A program made the position numbers and the translations under genes. The notes beneath the pieces are model-generated. The model saw only the letters and a list, made by a program, of their open reading frames with translations, was not told the DNA's origin and ran no database searches. Positions 17,030 through 26,044 of a DNA stretch of 64,000 nucleotides are shown in pieces (position 1 is the first letter of the stretch; every line of letters starts with the position of its first letter). This DNA comes from Azospirillum ramasamyi (GTDB taxonomy: Bacteria > Pseudomonadota > Alphaproteobacteria > Azospirillales > Azospirillaceae): positions 1 to 64,000 of the forward strand of contig NZ_CP029836.1 in assembly GCF_003233655.1 (NCBI RefSeq), given 5' to 3'.

Positions 17030-18508
17030 GTAATTGCTCAGGGGGCTGGCCTGTGATGAGCACGGTCTGGCACCCGGGCATTCGTGGGTGCCCCTAACGG
17101 GACGTTGCTCGAGAGGCCAGGATATGAGTCAACCTCTCCATGACTCGCCCCGATCTGTCCCGCCTGAGTCCGGAGGAGAAGGACGCGCTGATCCTGGCGC
17201 TGCTGGAGCGCGTCGCAGCGCTCGAGGCGAAGCTGAACCAGCCAGCGAAGACGCCGAGCAACTCCAGTCTACCCCCCCTCACGCGGCCAGAAGGCGAACC
17301 GTCCGCCGCGTCCCAAGAAGCCGCGGCGTAAGCGCAAGGGACCCGGAGTGACGCGTGCGTTGGCCGCCGATACCGATCAGGTCGTGGACTGCCATGCGCA
17401 CGCCTGCGCCCACTGCGGCACCGCGGTGACGGCCGACACCCAGCGGCTTCGCCATGCCTACGATCACATCGACTTGCCGCCGATCCGGCCGGTGATCACG
17501 CGGGTGCGGCTTTTCGGTCAGCGCTGTCCGGCCTGTCGGCGCCGGGTACGCGCCACGCCACCCGAAACGATGCCGCCCGGCTCGCCGTTTGGCCCGTCGG
17601 TCCTGGCGATGCTGGCCTATCTGCATCATCAGCACGCCGTCGGCTACGACCGGCTCTCCCGGCTGACGGCCGAGCTGTTTGGGCTGCGGATCAGCGAAGG
17701 CGCCATCGCCAACGCGCTGCGCCGGGCCAGCCGCCCGTTGCAAGGTGCCGGGACGGCAATCGTGGAGCGGCTGCGCCGAGCGGACGTCATCGGCTGCGAC
17801 GAAACCGGGGCGCGGCTGACCACGGCGGATCAGGGCACCCGCATGGGCTGGGAATGGGTGCTGATCAGCGACACCGCCGTCCTGCACCGCATCCACCCCT
17901 CGCGCGGACGCGAGGTCATTGCCGAGGTGCTGGGCGAGCATCGGCCGCGCTGCTGGGTGTCGGATCGCTGGGGCGCCCAGCAGGGCCATGCCGACACCCA
18001 CCAAGTCTGCCTCGCCCATGTCTTGCGCGACGTGCAATACGCCATCGATGCCGGTGAGATTGGCTTCGCTCCGGCCCTGCGCCGCCTGTTGTGCTGGGCG
18101 ATCGCGGTGGGGCGACGACGGCCGGACTTGAAGGACAGCACGCTGGCCCAGTATCGCGCCAGGGCCGAGCGGCGGCTTGATCACCTGCTGGCCCTGCCGA
18201 CCGTTACCGAGGCCGGAGCTGAGGTGCTGCGCCAGACCAAACGCTGGCGCTCCCAGTTCTTCACCTTCCTCACGGACCGCGCCGTGCCGCCGACCAACAA
18301 CGCCTCCGAGCAGGCGCTGCGCCCGAGCGTCATCTTCCGCAAGGTGACGAACGGTTTCCGGTCGCTCTGGGGCGCCGATTTCCACGCCCTGATCCGCTCC
18401 GTCATCGGCACCGGGCGCCTCAACGGCCTCTCGGCCCATCAGGCCATCTCACGCGCCATCGCTGGACAGCCAATCTTCGCCGACTGACCAGCCCCCCTGA
18501 GCAATTAC
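17030..18508 (+). mobile_element. IS66-family insertion sequence, 1479 bp
   Basis: The ends are inverted repeats beginning GTAATTGCTCAGGGGG (left, 17030 onward) and, read on the other strand, GTAATTGCTCAGGGGGG (right, ending 18508). IS66 elements characteristically start with GTAA. The right copy has one more G in the run. The eight bases outside each end (AGCGCTAT and CTGATATT) differ, so no target duplication is seen; a deletion or recombination after insertion is likely. It is a one-gene IS66 type without the accessory TnpA/TnpB genes, and the transposase gene is frameshifted. Confidence 0.85.
17140..18487 (+). pseudogene. IS66 transposase, frameshifted
   Basis: The N-terminal part (from 17140) reads LSPEEKDALILALLERV and a coiled coil with KTPSNSS, as in IS66 transposases. 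At a run of seven C bases (17272-17278) the frame shifts by +1. Removing one C restores a continuous product through SRGQKANRPPRPKKPRR into the DDE part. That part keeps a CAHCG zinc motif, D in VIGCDETGA, D in CWVSDRWG and E in NNASEQALRP. Apart from the shift, catalytic residues look intact, so it is recently inactivated, expressed by slippage, or a sequencing error in the homopolymer. Confidence 0.85.
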
Positions 18509-18536
18509 CTGATATTTAACGGATTTTCATATTATA

Positions 18537-19448
18537 TTATTGGTAAAGAAGTTCTGATAGATAATCGACCATCATATCTCCAAGATCATGACGCACCTTT
18601 TGGTCAAAATATATTGCGCAAAGAGGAGCTACACTCGTCGGGTTAATATCATATCCATTGCCATTCCATATCAGTACATTGTCATTTTCAAGATTTTCCT
18701 TTGCCGTTATGATATCATTTGTGATATCCTCGTCCGATTTACCTTCTCCGGAAAGAGAAAAGATCCCCCTGTCGTCTATAGTTGAATCCCCGTTAAAAGC
18801 CCTGCATGTCAATTCTATTAAAAGTCTCGCATAAATTTGCGAGTGCTTGCTTACAGCACTTCGAGCTTCCTTTAGAAGGTAGTCATTTTGGCAGAGCAAC
18901 TTCGTCATTATTGCTGTCATTTTAATATTTGACATATACAGTAATGACATAGATTGAGGAGGAATTATAATTTTTACATCAGCATATGTTTTGAATGCAG
19001 CCGCAATGGACCTGATTTGTTCAATATGCCTAGCAGCATCAGTGCAAATTACAATATATAAAAATTGCACTCTGGCATTTGCAAATGCATCTGCATATTG
19101 AGATTTAAGGTTTTTCAGAAAAGAAACTTCGCTTTTTTTCCCAGAATACCACTCCTCTATTTCATTATAACTTTTTATTTGCAGACCAACCCTCTTTTCC
19201 CCATCTTCATCTTTATAAGTTAGAATAACATCAACGCCATCGTCTTTAATCCCTTGGATATCGTAAACATCAACACGATGCTTTGAATATACCTCCAGCA
19301 TATTATTAACTCTGTTGCGAAACATGGGGCATAAGTCTTTGTTATGGGTAAGAGTTTTTAGTAGTTCTGTATCAGAAACATCATAGTCGTTTCGAGTAAT
19401 AAGTTCTGACAACATCTCGATTGGGGAGATTTGCTTCGTTATAAACAC
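18537..19448 (-). CDS. AT-rich orphan PD-(D/E)XK nuclease-like protein
   Basis: This 303-residue protein is encoded in DNA strikingly richer in A+T than everything around it, a clear sign of transfer from another source. Residues 69-93 show a restriction-endonuclease-like core: DDGVDVILTYKD followed by RVGLQIKSY, i.e. Asp...Gln-x-Lys as in Mrr-type nucleases. The rest is alpha-helical looking and not recognised. It lies immediately beyond the right end of the IS66 element with no partner gene. The likely role is stand-alone defence or a remnant of a transferred restriction module. The ATG at 19446-19448 is the only sensible start; the rare AT-rich codons would be unusual for this host. Confidence 0.65.
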   Translation of the reverse strand: MFITKQISPIEMLSELITRNDYDVSDTELLKTLTHNKDLCPMFRNRVNNMLEVYSKHRVDVYDIQGIKDDGVDVILTYKDEDGEKRVGLQIKSYNEIEEWYSGKKSEVSFLKNLKSQYADAFANARVQFLYIVICTDAARHIEQIRSIAAAFKTYADVKIIIPPQSMSLLYMSNIKMTAIMTKLLCQNDYLLKEARSAVSKHSQIYARLLIELTCRAFNGDSTIDDRGIFSLSGEGKSDEDITNDIITAKENLENDNVLIWNGNGYDINPTSVAPLCAIYFDQKVRHDLGDMMVDYLSELLYQ

Positions 19449-19568
19449 TTTTCCTCCACATTGCTAAAACGCACGCAAAAATTAGCTAAACCGTATCACC
19501 TCTCTACGACGACATCAAGAATGCAGTTATTGATATTTTGTGCAAATTATGTTGGCGAGCTTCATTAG

Positions 19569-19713
19569 CTAGAGTTTTCCCAATTTCTTCGCGGGATGCT
19601 TCTGGATGGCCCGGACCGCCTTAGGCTCGGCGAGGGACTTGCCCGCTGGAATCCCGGAGGTGACGGGGATGCGCTCCCACATGGCGATCCACACAGTAGC
19701 GTTCGCGTGGTGC
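19569..19713 (-). pseudogene. 3' remnant of an unrecognised gene
   Basis: On the minus strand a coding-like stretch reads MWERIPVTSGIPAGKSLAEP and ends KHPAKKLGKTL before a stop at 19569-19571. Base composition matches the replicon and not the AT-rich island beside it. No start or longer frame was found, so it seems to be a tail cut off by insertion of that island. Confidence 0.3.
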
Positions 19714-19757
19714 GGGCGCCTTCACAAGCACCCTGTGGCGAGGCTGCGTAAGGGGCG

Positions 19758-19763
19758 TATAAT
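19758..19763 (+). promoter_or_regulatory. Possible -10 box of the repeat-nuclease gene
   Basis: GGGGCGTATAAT ends here, 29 bp before the ATG at 19793. A nearly identical GGGCGTATAAT (TATAAT at 51814-51819) precedes another stand-alone nuclease gene (51858). No clear -35 box is seen. Confidence 0.35.
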
Positions 19764-19792
19764 GCCGCGGCTCCAGGCTGGAACTCCATCGC

Positions 19793-21652
19793 ATGCCCAG
19801 AAAGCTCACGACCTCGGAATTCATCGAGAAGGCACGCTCCGTACACGGAAGGCAGTACGACTACAGCCGCGTGGACTACGTCAATTCGGCAACCGACATC
19901 ATCATCGTGTGCCCCCAGCATGGCGAGTTCCGCCAGAAGCCCGCCAACCACCTCGCTGGGTACGATTGCTACGCCTGCGGCCGGGACAAGGTGAGCGCGG
20001 CACGGGCGGCGTTCGCCGCCGAGACCGGGAGGCAGTTCGAGGCGAAGGCACGGGCCGTCCATGGCGACCGGTACGACTACAGCGGCGTCGTGTACGCCGG
20101 GTGCCAGGACAACGTAGTCATCCGCTGCAACGAACACGGAGACTTCCATCAGACGCCGAACATGCATCTCCGCGGTGACGGATGCCGGCGGTGCGGACGG
20201 CGGAAGACACAGAAGGTCAACGAAGCCAAGTCGAAACGGGCGGCGGCATCCTTCGTGAACAAGGCGCGTCTTGTCCATGGGGACAAGTACGACTACAGCC
20301 AAGCCGTTTACAGGAGGTCAACGGAGCACGTCCTGATCGGATGCCCGCGCCATGGCGCCTTCAATCAGACGCCGAACATGCATCTGCACGGCAACGGATG
20401 CCCGCGATGCGGACAGGAACGTCGGGATGCCTTCCAGACGGCCACGGCGGAGAAGGCTGGCCGCGAGTTCGCCGACAAGGCGCGCTGCGTCCACGGTGAC
20501 CGCTACGACTACTCCCTTGTGTCGTACACGGACAACACGACCAAGGTGACAATCGTCTGCCGCGAGCACGGGCCGTTCATCCAGTCGCCCAATCCCCATC
20601 TGATGGGCAGAGGGTGCCCGGATTGCGGAGATCTGCAGCGGGCGCAGCACCTCGCCGAAGAATCCGCCGCGTTCAACGCCTCGTTCACGGGCCGGGCGCG
20701 CGAAATCCACGGTGACCGCTACGACTACTCGAAAGCCGTTCTCAGGGGCGCGCTCGCCAAGATCACCATCGTCTGCCCCAAGCACGGCCCCTTCTCGCAG
20801 GCTCCAACCCACCACCTTGCGGGGCAAGGCTGCCGGAAGTGCGGGCACGAGCGTGTCGGGGCGGCGCGCAACCGTGCCTTCGCGCAGACCTTCATCGAAC
20901 GCGCAAAACTCATGCACGGTGACAGATTCGACTACAGTGAAACTGAGTACGTAGACTCCCGGACGCCCATTCTGGTCATCTGCAACGTCCATGGAGCCAC
21001 GGTCCAGCTGCCCGGAGAGCACCTAAGGATCAATGGCTATGGCTGCCGCGAGTGCGGCATGGAGATCCACGCGGCCAGGGCGCGGCAGCGGGCCGCCGAG
21101 GCGGGGCGGACGTTCGTCGAGCGAGCGAAGGCCGTCCACGGCGACAGGTACGACTACCGCTTGGTCGAGTACATCACGAGCGGCGAGAAGATCACCATCA
21201 TCTGCGGGAAACACGGCGCGTTTGACCAAGCCGCGAACAGCCATCTCAACGGACGCGGCTGCCCCAGCTGCATGTCGTCCAGGGGCGAGCAGACCATCGC
21301 CCAGTGGCTCGACGAGCACGATATGGATTACGTGCCGCAGGCGAACCTGTTCGGGCAGTTCCGCTACGACTTCCACGTTCCCGACCGCAACCTGCTCATC
21401 GAGTTCGACGGGATCCAGCATTTCATCCCACAGAATTTTGGAGGCCAGGGGCCGGACGCCGCCGAGCGTTACTTCCAGATGGTCAAGCGGAACGACGCCG
21501 CCAAAACCGATTGGGCGCAGGCGCACGGGTTCGTTTTGGAGAGGATTGCGTACTACGAGGACATTGTGGACCGGCTGGAGGAAATCTTCGTGCAGGCGAA
21601 GGGCCTTGTAGTGCCGGTTGGGCGTCCGAAACAGTTGGACTTCTCCTTCTGA
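19793..21652 (+). CDS. Seven-repeat zinc-type (DUF723-like) protein with C-terminal nuclease domain
   Basis: This 619-residue protein consists mostly of seven tandem units of about 70 residues. Each has the pattern F...A...HGDRYDYS, a hydrophobic strand with C..HG.F.Q.P..HL, and a C-x-x-C, which together could bind zinc. This matches the HGdrYDYS repeat known as DUF723. The last ~115 residues differ: GEQTIAQWLDEHDMDY, then RYDFHVPDRNLLIEFDGIQH, a PD-(D/E)XK/Vsr-like nuclease core as in phage-encoded or homing-type endonucleases. The repeats probably read DNA sequence or structure and the tail cuts. ATG at 19793 is the first start after the -10-like box. No partner genes are seen. Confidence 0.8.
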   Translation: MPRKLTTSEFIEKARSVHGRQYDYSRVDYVNSATDIIIVCPQHGEFRQKPANHLAGYDCYACGRDKVSAARAAFAAETGRQFEAKARAVHGDRYDYSGVVYAGCQDNVVIRCNEHGDFHQTPNMHLRGDGCRRCGRRKTQKVNEAKSKRAAASFVNKARLVHGDKYDYSQAVYRRSTEHVLIGCPRHGAFNQTPNMHLHGNGCPRCGQERRDAFQTATAEKAGREFADKARCVHGDRYDYSLVSYTDNTTKVTIVCREHGPFIQSPNPHLMGRGCPDCGDLQRAQHLAEESAAFNASFTGRAREIHGDRYDYSKAVLRGALAKITIVCPKHGPFSQAPTHHLAGQGCRKCGHERVGAARNRAFAQTFIERAKLMHGDRFDYSETEYVDSRTPILVICNVHGATVQLPGEHLRINGYGCRECGMEIHAARARQRAAEAGRTFVERAKAVHGDRYDYRLVEYITSGEKITIICGKHGAFDQAANSHLNGRGCPSCMSSRGEQTIAQWLDEHDMDYVPQANLFGQFRYDFHVPDRNLLIEFDGIQHFIPQNFGGQGPDAAERYFQMVKRNDAAKTDWAQAHGFVLERIAYYEDIVDRLEEIFVQAKGLVVPVGRPKQLDFSF

Positions 21653-21718
21653 AGGAACGGAGCGGCACGTACAACAGCAGCCGGATGCGGTCGAGCAGGC
21701 TGCGCCCACGGTTCAGCA

Positions 21719-22843
21719 TCACAGGAATCTGCCGCCCGCGTGGTCCTTGTATCGGTCGGCGTCCTGGACGTAGCCCGCGAGCACGTCCAGGCTCTTGTGC
21801 CGGGACTGCGACTGCATCTTGAAGACGGTGGCGCCGCTCTCCGCCGCCGAGGTCAGGAAGCCCGACCGCAGCGAGTGCGCGCCGATCGCGGCCGGATCCA
21901 GCCCGACGGCGGACGCCCGCTCCTTGGCGACCAGCGCGATGGCCTCGCCCGACATCGGGTGCGGGGACGGGCGATCGCCCTTGAACATGCGCCGGAAGAC
22001 CGGCCCTTCGGTAATGCCGCTGGCGCCCAGCCACGTTTCCAGCAGCAGCACCGGCCGGATGCGCAGCCCGCGCGGAACGGCGATCACGGCGCCCTTGCCC
22101 TCCTGGTCCGTCTTGCTGAGCGGCACCAGCACGTCCACGCCGTCCCTGGTCCAGGTCAGGTGCTCGACCCGTAGCGCCGCCAGTTCGGAACGCCGCATCG
22201 CCGTCGCCAAGCCGAAGGCCAGCAGCGCCCGGTCGCGCAGGTTCCGCAGCCCGCTCTCCGGAATCGCGTCCAGCATCGCGCGCACGAGATCGGCGGTCGC
22301 CGCCTTCTTCTTGCCGCCGCGCCGCTTCCCGCCCGGCGCCGCGGCGGACTCCTGGGCGCGGGCGCGCCGGACGCCCGCCATTGCGTCCTCCATCACGGCG
22401 GCGTCCGGGTGCGCCGAGGGCAGCGGCTGGCGGGCCCGGCGGTGGTGGTGCGCGATGGCGGCCAGACGCCGGTTGATCGACGGCACGGCCAGACCGGCGT
22501 CGGCCTGGTGCCCGATGAACAGGGCGACCTGCGCCGGGTGCGACGGCAACGGGGCGAAGCCGCGTTCGCCGCACCACGCCAGGTACGCTGCCCAGTCGAC
22601 GGCGTAGGCGCGCAGCGTGGACGGCGCCCGGGACAGTTCGGTGTACCGGCGGGCGGCGGCGGCGTCCTCGGCGATCAGGTCGGTGGGATCGGCGAGCGCG
22701 CCGCCGGTCCGGCCGAGCGTCACCGGGAGCGCAGCCGGGTCCACGGCGTCCTGGTCGTCGGGGGCCGGTCCGTCGGCGGGGCCGACGGTCAGCGGCTCCG
22801 TCCGTCTGTTGTCCGGAGCGCCGCACTCGTCTTTGTTGTCCAT
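21719..22843 (-). CDS. Tyrosine recombinase / phage-type integrase
   Basis: This 374-residue recombinase has an N-terminal core-binding domain (about 55-165, starting SRAPSTLRAYAVDW) and a catalytic domain with Arg in TAMRRSELAALR, H-x-x-R in HSLRSGFLTSA, His/Arg in QSRHKSLDVL and the nucleophile Tyr in AGYVQDADRY. All catalytic residues are present, so it should be active. The ATG at 22841-22843 is chosen because GGAGG precedes it with ideal spacing; a longer frame upstream has no site. Many integrases of this form occur on alphaproteobacterial plasmids, where they resolve dimers or move cassettes. It is divergent from the kfrA-like gene. Confidence 0.9.
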   Translation of the reverse strand: MDNKDECGAPDNRRTEPLTVGPADGPAPDDQDAVDPAALPVTLGRTGGALADPTDLIAEDAAAARRYTELSRAPSTLRAYAVDWAAYLAWCGERGFAPLPSHPAQVALFIGHQADAGLAVPSINRRLAAIAHHHRRARQPLPSAHPDAAVMEDAMAGVRRARAQESAAAPGGKRRGGKKKAATADLVRAMLDAIPESGLRNLRDRALLAFGLATAMRRSELAALRVEHLTWTRDGVDVLVPLSKTDQEGKGAVIAVPRGLRIRPVLLLETWLGASGITEGPVFRRMFKGDRPSPHPMSGEAIALVAKERASAVGLDPAAIGAHSLRSGFLTSAAESGATVFKMQSQSRHKSLDVLAGYVQDADRYKDHAGGRFL

Positions 22844-23112
22844 GCTAACCTCCGGCTCCCGCCGGTCCCTGGCGTCGTATTGGTCGTGAGAATCCCTCTT
22901 ACCCAGATCAATGTAGCTGGGGAGGGCGCCGCCACGCAACCACGGCCGTGTGTCGTGAAACCGCTTCTGCCGACCTGCCAATCAACACGCCAATGAAAGG
23001 GATAGCGGACACAACAGCCGATCAGGCGGTGAAACCGATGTCCCAGGCCGGAGCGGGCAGGATGCCAAGCCCGACGGGTGAATGATACCTAACCTCGTCA
23101 GAGCACCCGTAA

Positions 23113-23197
23113 CGGATAACGCACACTGTTATCTGTTATATCGTTATTCAAAGCTATGTAACAATAACGTTGACGACCGTAACAGCGCTACGTTATC
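23113..23197. promoter_or_regulatory. Cluster of GTTAT/ATAAC motifs, probable KfrA operator
   Basis: In an AT-rich stretch directly before the kfrA-like gene the 5-mer GTTAT occurs at 23129, 23136, 23144 and 23192, and its complement ATAAC at 23117 and 23164. Pairs form inverted repeats such as ATAAC/GTTAT at 23117-23133. KfrA proteins bind their own promoter; this cluster is the obvious candidate site. Confidence 0.5.
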
Positions 23198-23227
23198 CTA
23201 GTATCCACGTCGGTGATGGAGAACGTG

Positions 23228-24379
23228 ATGGCGGACGTAATGGCTGGGACCGAAGCTCTGGTGACCCTGGAGAGCGTGCGCGAGGCCGCCCGCCAGTTGG
23301 TCGGCGAGGGCCGGAGGCCGACCACGCGGGCGGTGCGGGACGTCCTGGGTGGCGGCAGCCACACCGACATCCTGCGGTGCCTGCGGGAGCTGCGCGGCGA
23401 GCGGGTGGACGCGGCCGCGGCGTTGGACGAGCCGACGCAGACCCGCCGCCCGGATACCGATGACGTGGCGGCCGACTTCGACGCCGACCCGGCAGTGCAG
23501 GCGCTCATGACGCAACTCGCCGATCTCATGAAGGGCAAGCTCTCCGCCGTCGTGCATGCGGAGCGCGACATCGCGCGCACCAAACTCGACACCGTGAAGG
23601 CCGTAGAGAAGGAACGCGCTGACCGGGCCGAGAAGGCAGCCGCCGACAAGGTCCAGCGCATCACCGAGGAAGCCGAGGCCGCCGTCGCGGAGGCACAGGC
23701 GAACGAAGCTGAAATTGCCGCCGCTCTGGACGAGGCTGATACGCGCGCAGCCGCCGCCGAGGGCGAGCTGGAGGCGCTGCGGCCGCAGTTCGCCGCCGCA
23801 AAGTCGCTGGCCAACGAACTCAAGATCCTCGTGAGCAAGCAGGAGCGCGAGATCGAGTCCCTGCGGCAGCGCGCCGAGACGGCCGAAGCCGCGAGGGAGG
23901 CAGCGCGGAGCGACGCCAACGCAGCGCGGAGCGACGCGGAGTTCCTGAGGCAGTCACAGACCTCCGCACAGCAGGACCATGCCGCCGAAGTCGGCCGCCT
24001 TCGTCGCGAACTGGACGACATTCGGGCACAGCGGGACGCCGAGCGCGCCCGGAACGACAAGCTCCAGGAGGAGCGGCTGGCCGCCGAACGCGTTGCCGCC
24101 GAGGCTCGGGCGGAGTTGAAGTCGTTCACGGCGGAGAACGGCCGACTCCAGACCGAGGTCAACCGCTTGAGGACGGAGCGCGACGGGGAGCGCGACGGGC
24201 GCGTCGCCGCTGAAAAGGCCGCTGAGCGCGCCGTGACCGAGGCTGAGGCGCTCCGGAGCAGCAGCACGGAACCGGCGCCGAAGTCCGCCATCCGGCCCGC
24301 ACACCGGCGCGTGCACACGAAGCGCCCAACCGAAGATACGCAGGAACGTGCGCCGATGCAGGAGGCACCCGGCGGCTGA
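23228..24379 (+). CDS. kfrA: KfrA-like plasmid DNA-binding coiled-coil protein
   Basis: This 383-residue protein has an N-terminal KfrA-type DNA-binding domain (about 10-60: VREAARQLVGEGRRPTTRAV, then LGGGSHTDI) followed by about 270 residues of Ala/Glu/Arg-rich coiled coil. KfrA is an alpha-helical filament-like protein of broad-host plasmids that represses its own promoter and supports segregation. I chose the ATG at 23228 for its GGAG six bases upstream; an ATG at 23216 and a GTG at 23213 are in frame. It stands alone, divergent from an integrase, about 14 kb from the replication genes. Confidence 0.85.
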   Translation: MADVMAGTEALVTLESVREAARQLVGEGRRPTTRAVRDVLGGGSHTDILRCLRELRGERVDAAAALDEPTQTRRPDTDDVAADFDADPAVQALMTQLADLMKGKLSAVVHAERDIARTKLDTVKAVEKERADRAEKAAADKVQRITEEAEAAVAEAQANEAEIAAALDEADTRAAAAEGELEALRPQFAAAKSLANELKILVSKQEREIESLRQRAETAEAAREAARSDANAARSDAEFLRQSQTSAQQDHAAEVGRLRRELDDIRAQRDAERARNDKLQEERLAAERVAAEARAELKSFTAENGRLQTEVNRLRTERDGERDGRVAAEKAAERAVTEAEALRSSSTEPAPKSAIRPAHRRVHTKRPTEDTQERAPMQEAPGG

Positions 24380-24398
24380 CCCTGCATGCTCTAACCTG

Positions 24399-24650
24399 AT
24401 GATGGAGGTCGACCTGTCGCAGCTCGAACGCCATGCATTCCTTGTCGATAGACAACTCCGCCATCGTCTCCGCCGAACCATGAATTGGCTGACCCGCCGC
24501 GGCCCAATTCCTCCGACCCTTCAGCCGCCGCTGACCTCCAAGGAGGAGAGCCGTCATCTCAACGGCATCCATGCGGCACTGAACCGCTCCACCATGCTCT
24601 CGCGACGGCTTCACGAACGAGCCCGGAACCAGTCGAACGTCGTGGGTTGA
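24399..24650 (+). CDS. Possible small protein, unrecognised
   Basis: An 83-residue frame starts MMEVDLSQLERHAFLVD and is rich in Arg and Leu. It begins 20 bp after the kfrA-like stop and might be translated from the same message, but no ribosome-binding site is clear and codon usage is not strongly coding-like. About 220 bp after it hold no gene I can support. Confidence 0.3.
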   Translation: MMEVDLSQLERHAFLVDRQLRHRLRRTMNWLTRRGPIPPTLQPPLTSKEESRHLNGIHAALNRSTMLSRRLHERARNQSNVVG

Positions 24651-24872
24651 CCCTGTCGAACCCGGGGCTATTATCGGCCGCGCGGGACCCCCGATCCCGA
24701 CGGAGCCACTGTCTCCAAGCCCGTGCCAGGGCGTCGGTCCACCTGAGAACCTTCTGCCGCAGTCTGGCCATCGCTGGACGCGCGCATCTTTGGACCAACT
24801 GCCGCGCGGCAAGGCATGCACGCGCGTTCGTGAACGCCCTGCATGCCCACAATCGGCTTTAGGAGATGAACC

Positions 24873-25559
24873 ATGACGACCTTTCACCACCGCGGTACCA
24901 AGCTGCCGAAGAAGAAGGCCCGCAGCCTCCAAGACTGGGCCGCCCACATCGGCGAGTCGCGGAGCTACACCGAGTGCCAGCGTGGCCTCGCTGCCTGCCC
25001 TGGGCACCCGGATTGGACCGCCCTGCGCCGTGACGCTGAGAACGGCACCGCCGCGCCGTCCGAACTCGACGACGCGCTGCCTGAGGAGTTGGTCCAGACG
25101 CGCAGGGCCGAGCAAGCGGCCGTCCTGAATCGTCTGTGGCGGATCTCGGGGGCCCTCGCCCGAACACTGATTGGACACGTTCGGCCGACGGCGCGGACAA
25201 GCGACAATGTGCCCGGCTACGAGTCGCGTCCACTGCGCGTCTCCGACCTGCCCATCCTGCTCGCGATGGAGAGCGAGGACGAGATGTGGGCGTACCTGGA
25301 GGACCGCGTGCCGCCGCTTCTCCAGACGCGCGCGATGATCGACGGCGATCCGGACGTCGATCCCGAGGGACTCGGAGTGGAGGACCTCGACGATATCGAG
25401 ATCGGCCACATCCAGCAGCTCGGCGACGGGGGGCTCCAGGTCGGCGGAACGGCGACGGTGTGGCACCATGGGGGCGACGAGATGGAGGTCACATACCTCA
25501 TCGACCTTTACCCCGACCGACTCGCCCTGAGCTTCGAGGACGCCCAGTTCTCACGTTGA
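24873..25559 (+). CDS. Uncharacterised 228-residue acidic protein
   Basis: The ATG at 24873 follows AGGAG at the right distance. The product begins with a basic stretch (KLPKKKARSLQDW) and has a long acidic C-terminal half, with DPDVDPEGLGVEDLDDIEI at about 165-185 and a beta-rich end. A middle segment, RAEQAAVLNRLWRISG, is helical. I recognise no family. A GC-rich hairpin follows the stop, so it is probably a single-gene transcript. Confidence 0.6.
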   Translation: MTTFHHRGTKLPKKKARSLQDWAAHIGESRSYTECQRGLAACPGHPDWTALRRDAENGTAAPSELDDALPEELVQTRRAEQAAVLNRLWRISGALARTLIGHVRPTARTSDNVPGYESRPLRVSDLPILLAMESEDEMWAYLEDRVPPLLQTRAMIDGDPDVDPEGLGVEDLDDIEIGHIQQLGDGGLQVGGTATVWHHGGDEMEVTYLIDLYPDRLALSFEDAQFSR

Positions 25560-25565
25560 CCTGAC

Positions 25566-25588
25566 GGCCCCGGTCCCGGACCGGGGCC
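25566..25588 (+). terminator. Hairpin after the 24873 gene
   Basis: Perfect 11-nt arms GGCCCCGGTCC and GGACCGGGGCC flank a single C, seven bases after the stop codon. There is no T-run, so it may act as a weak or factor-assisted terminator. Confidence 0.55.
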
Positions 25589-26044
25589 TCCCCAGCCTAT
25601 CGGGACCAAGCGCTGCGGCGGGCACGGCGCGCCCAGGCCGCCAGCCGTTGCTAGGCGCGGTGCTCCTCCATGCGGTCCGAATCGATTTTGGCCACATGGT
25701 ATTACATCACCGTCCCATAGGACGTGTCACGGGTAGCGACGATGCGGCAATGCTCCGGTCGCAGGCCGCGGCTCGCGACGTCCTGTCGGGTTCAGCCACC
25801 CATCTGGGAGCAAGTCGCGGTGGAGCGGGCCAAAGTGCAGCCGCCCCCCTGCGCCTCGGCGGCGGCGAGGGTGTCGGCGACCTACCGACGGCGTTGCTCC
25901 TGTCGGCGAGCGGCGCAACCCTTCCATCCAGAGGTCGCGTCGGCATCGATCCGGAACGCGCCGTACAGGCGGGCGCTGAGCGGCGCTCCGTGGGCACCGT
26001 CGAGGTTCTCGCCGTGGATCTTGTAGCCGCGGACGTTGCAGCGA
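25589..26044. other. Region without a supported gene
   Basis: These 456 bp hold no convincing gene. A minus-strand stretch near 25960-26040 reads GYKIHGENLDGAHGAPLSA and looks like an old coding fragment, but it has neither start nor recognisable family. Confidence 0.4.
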
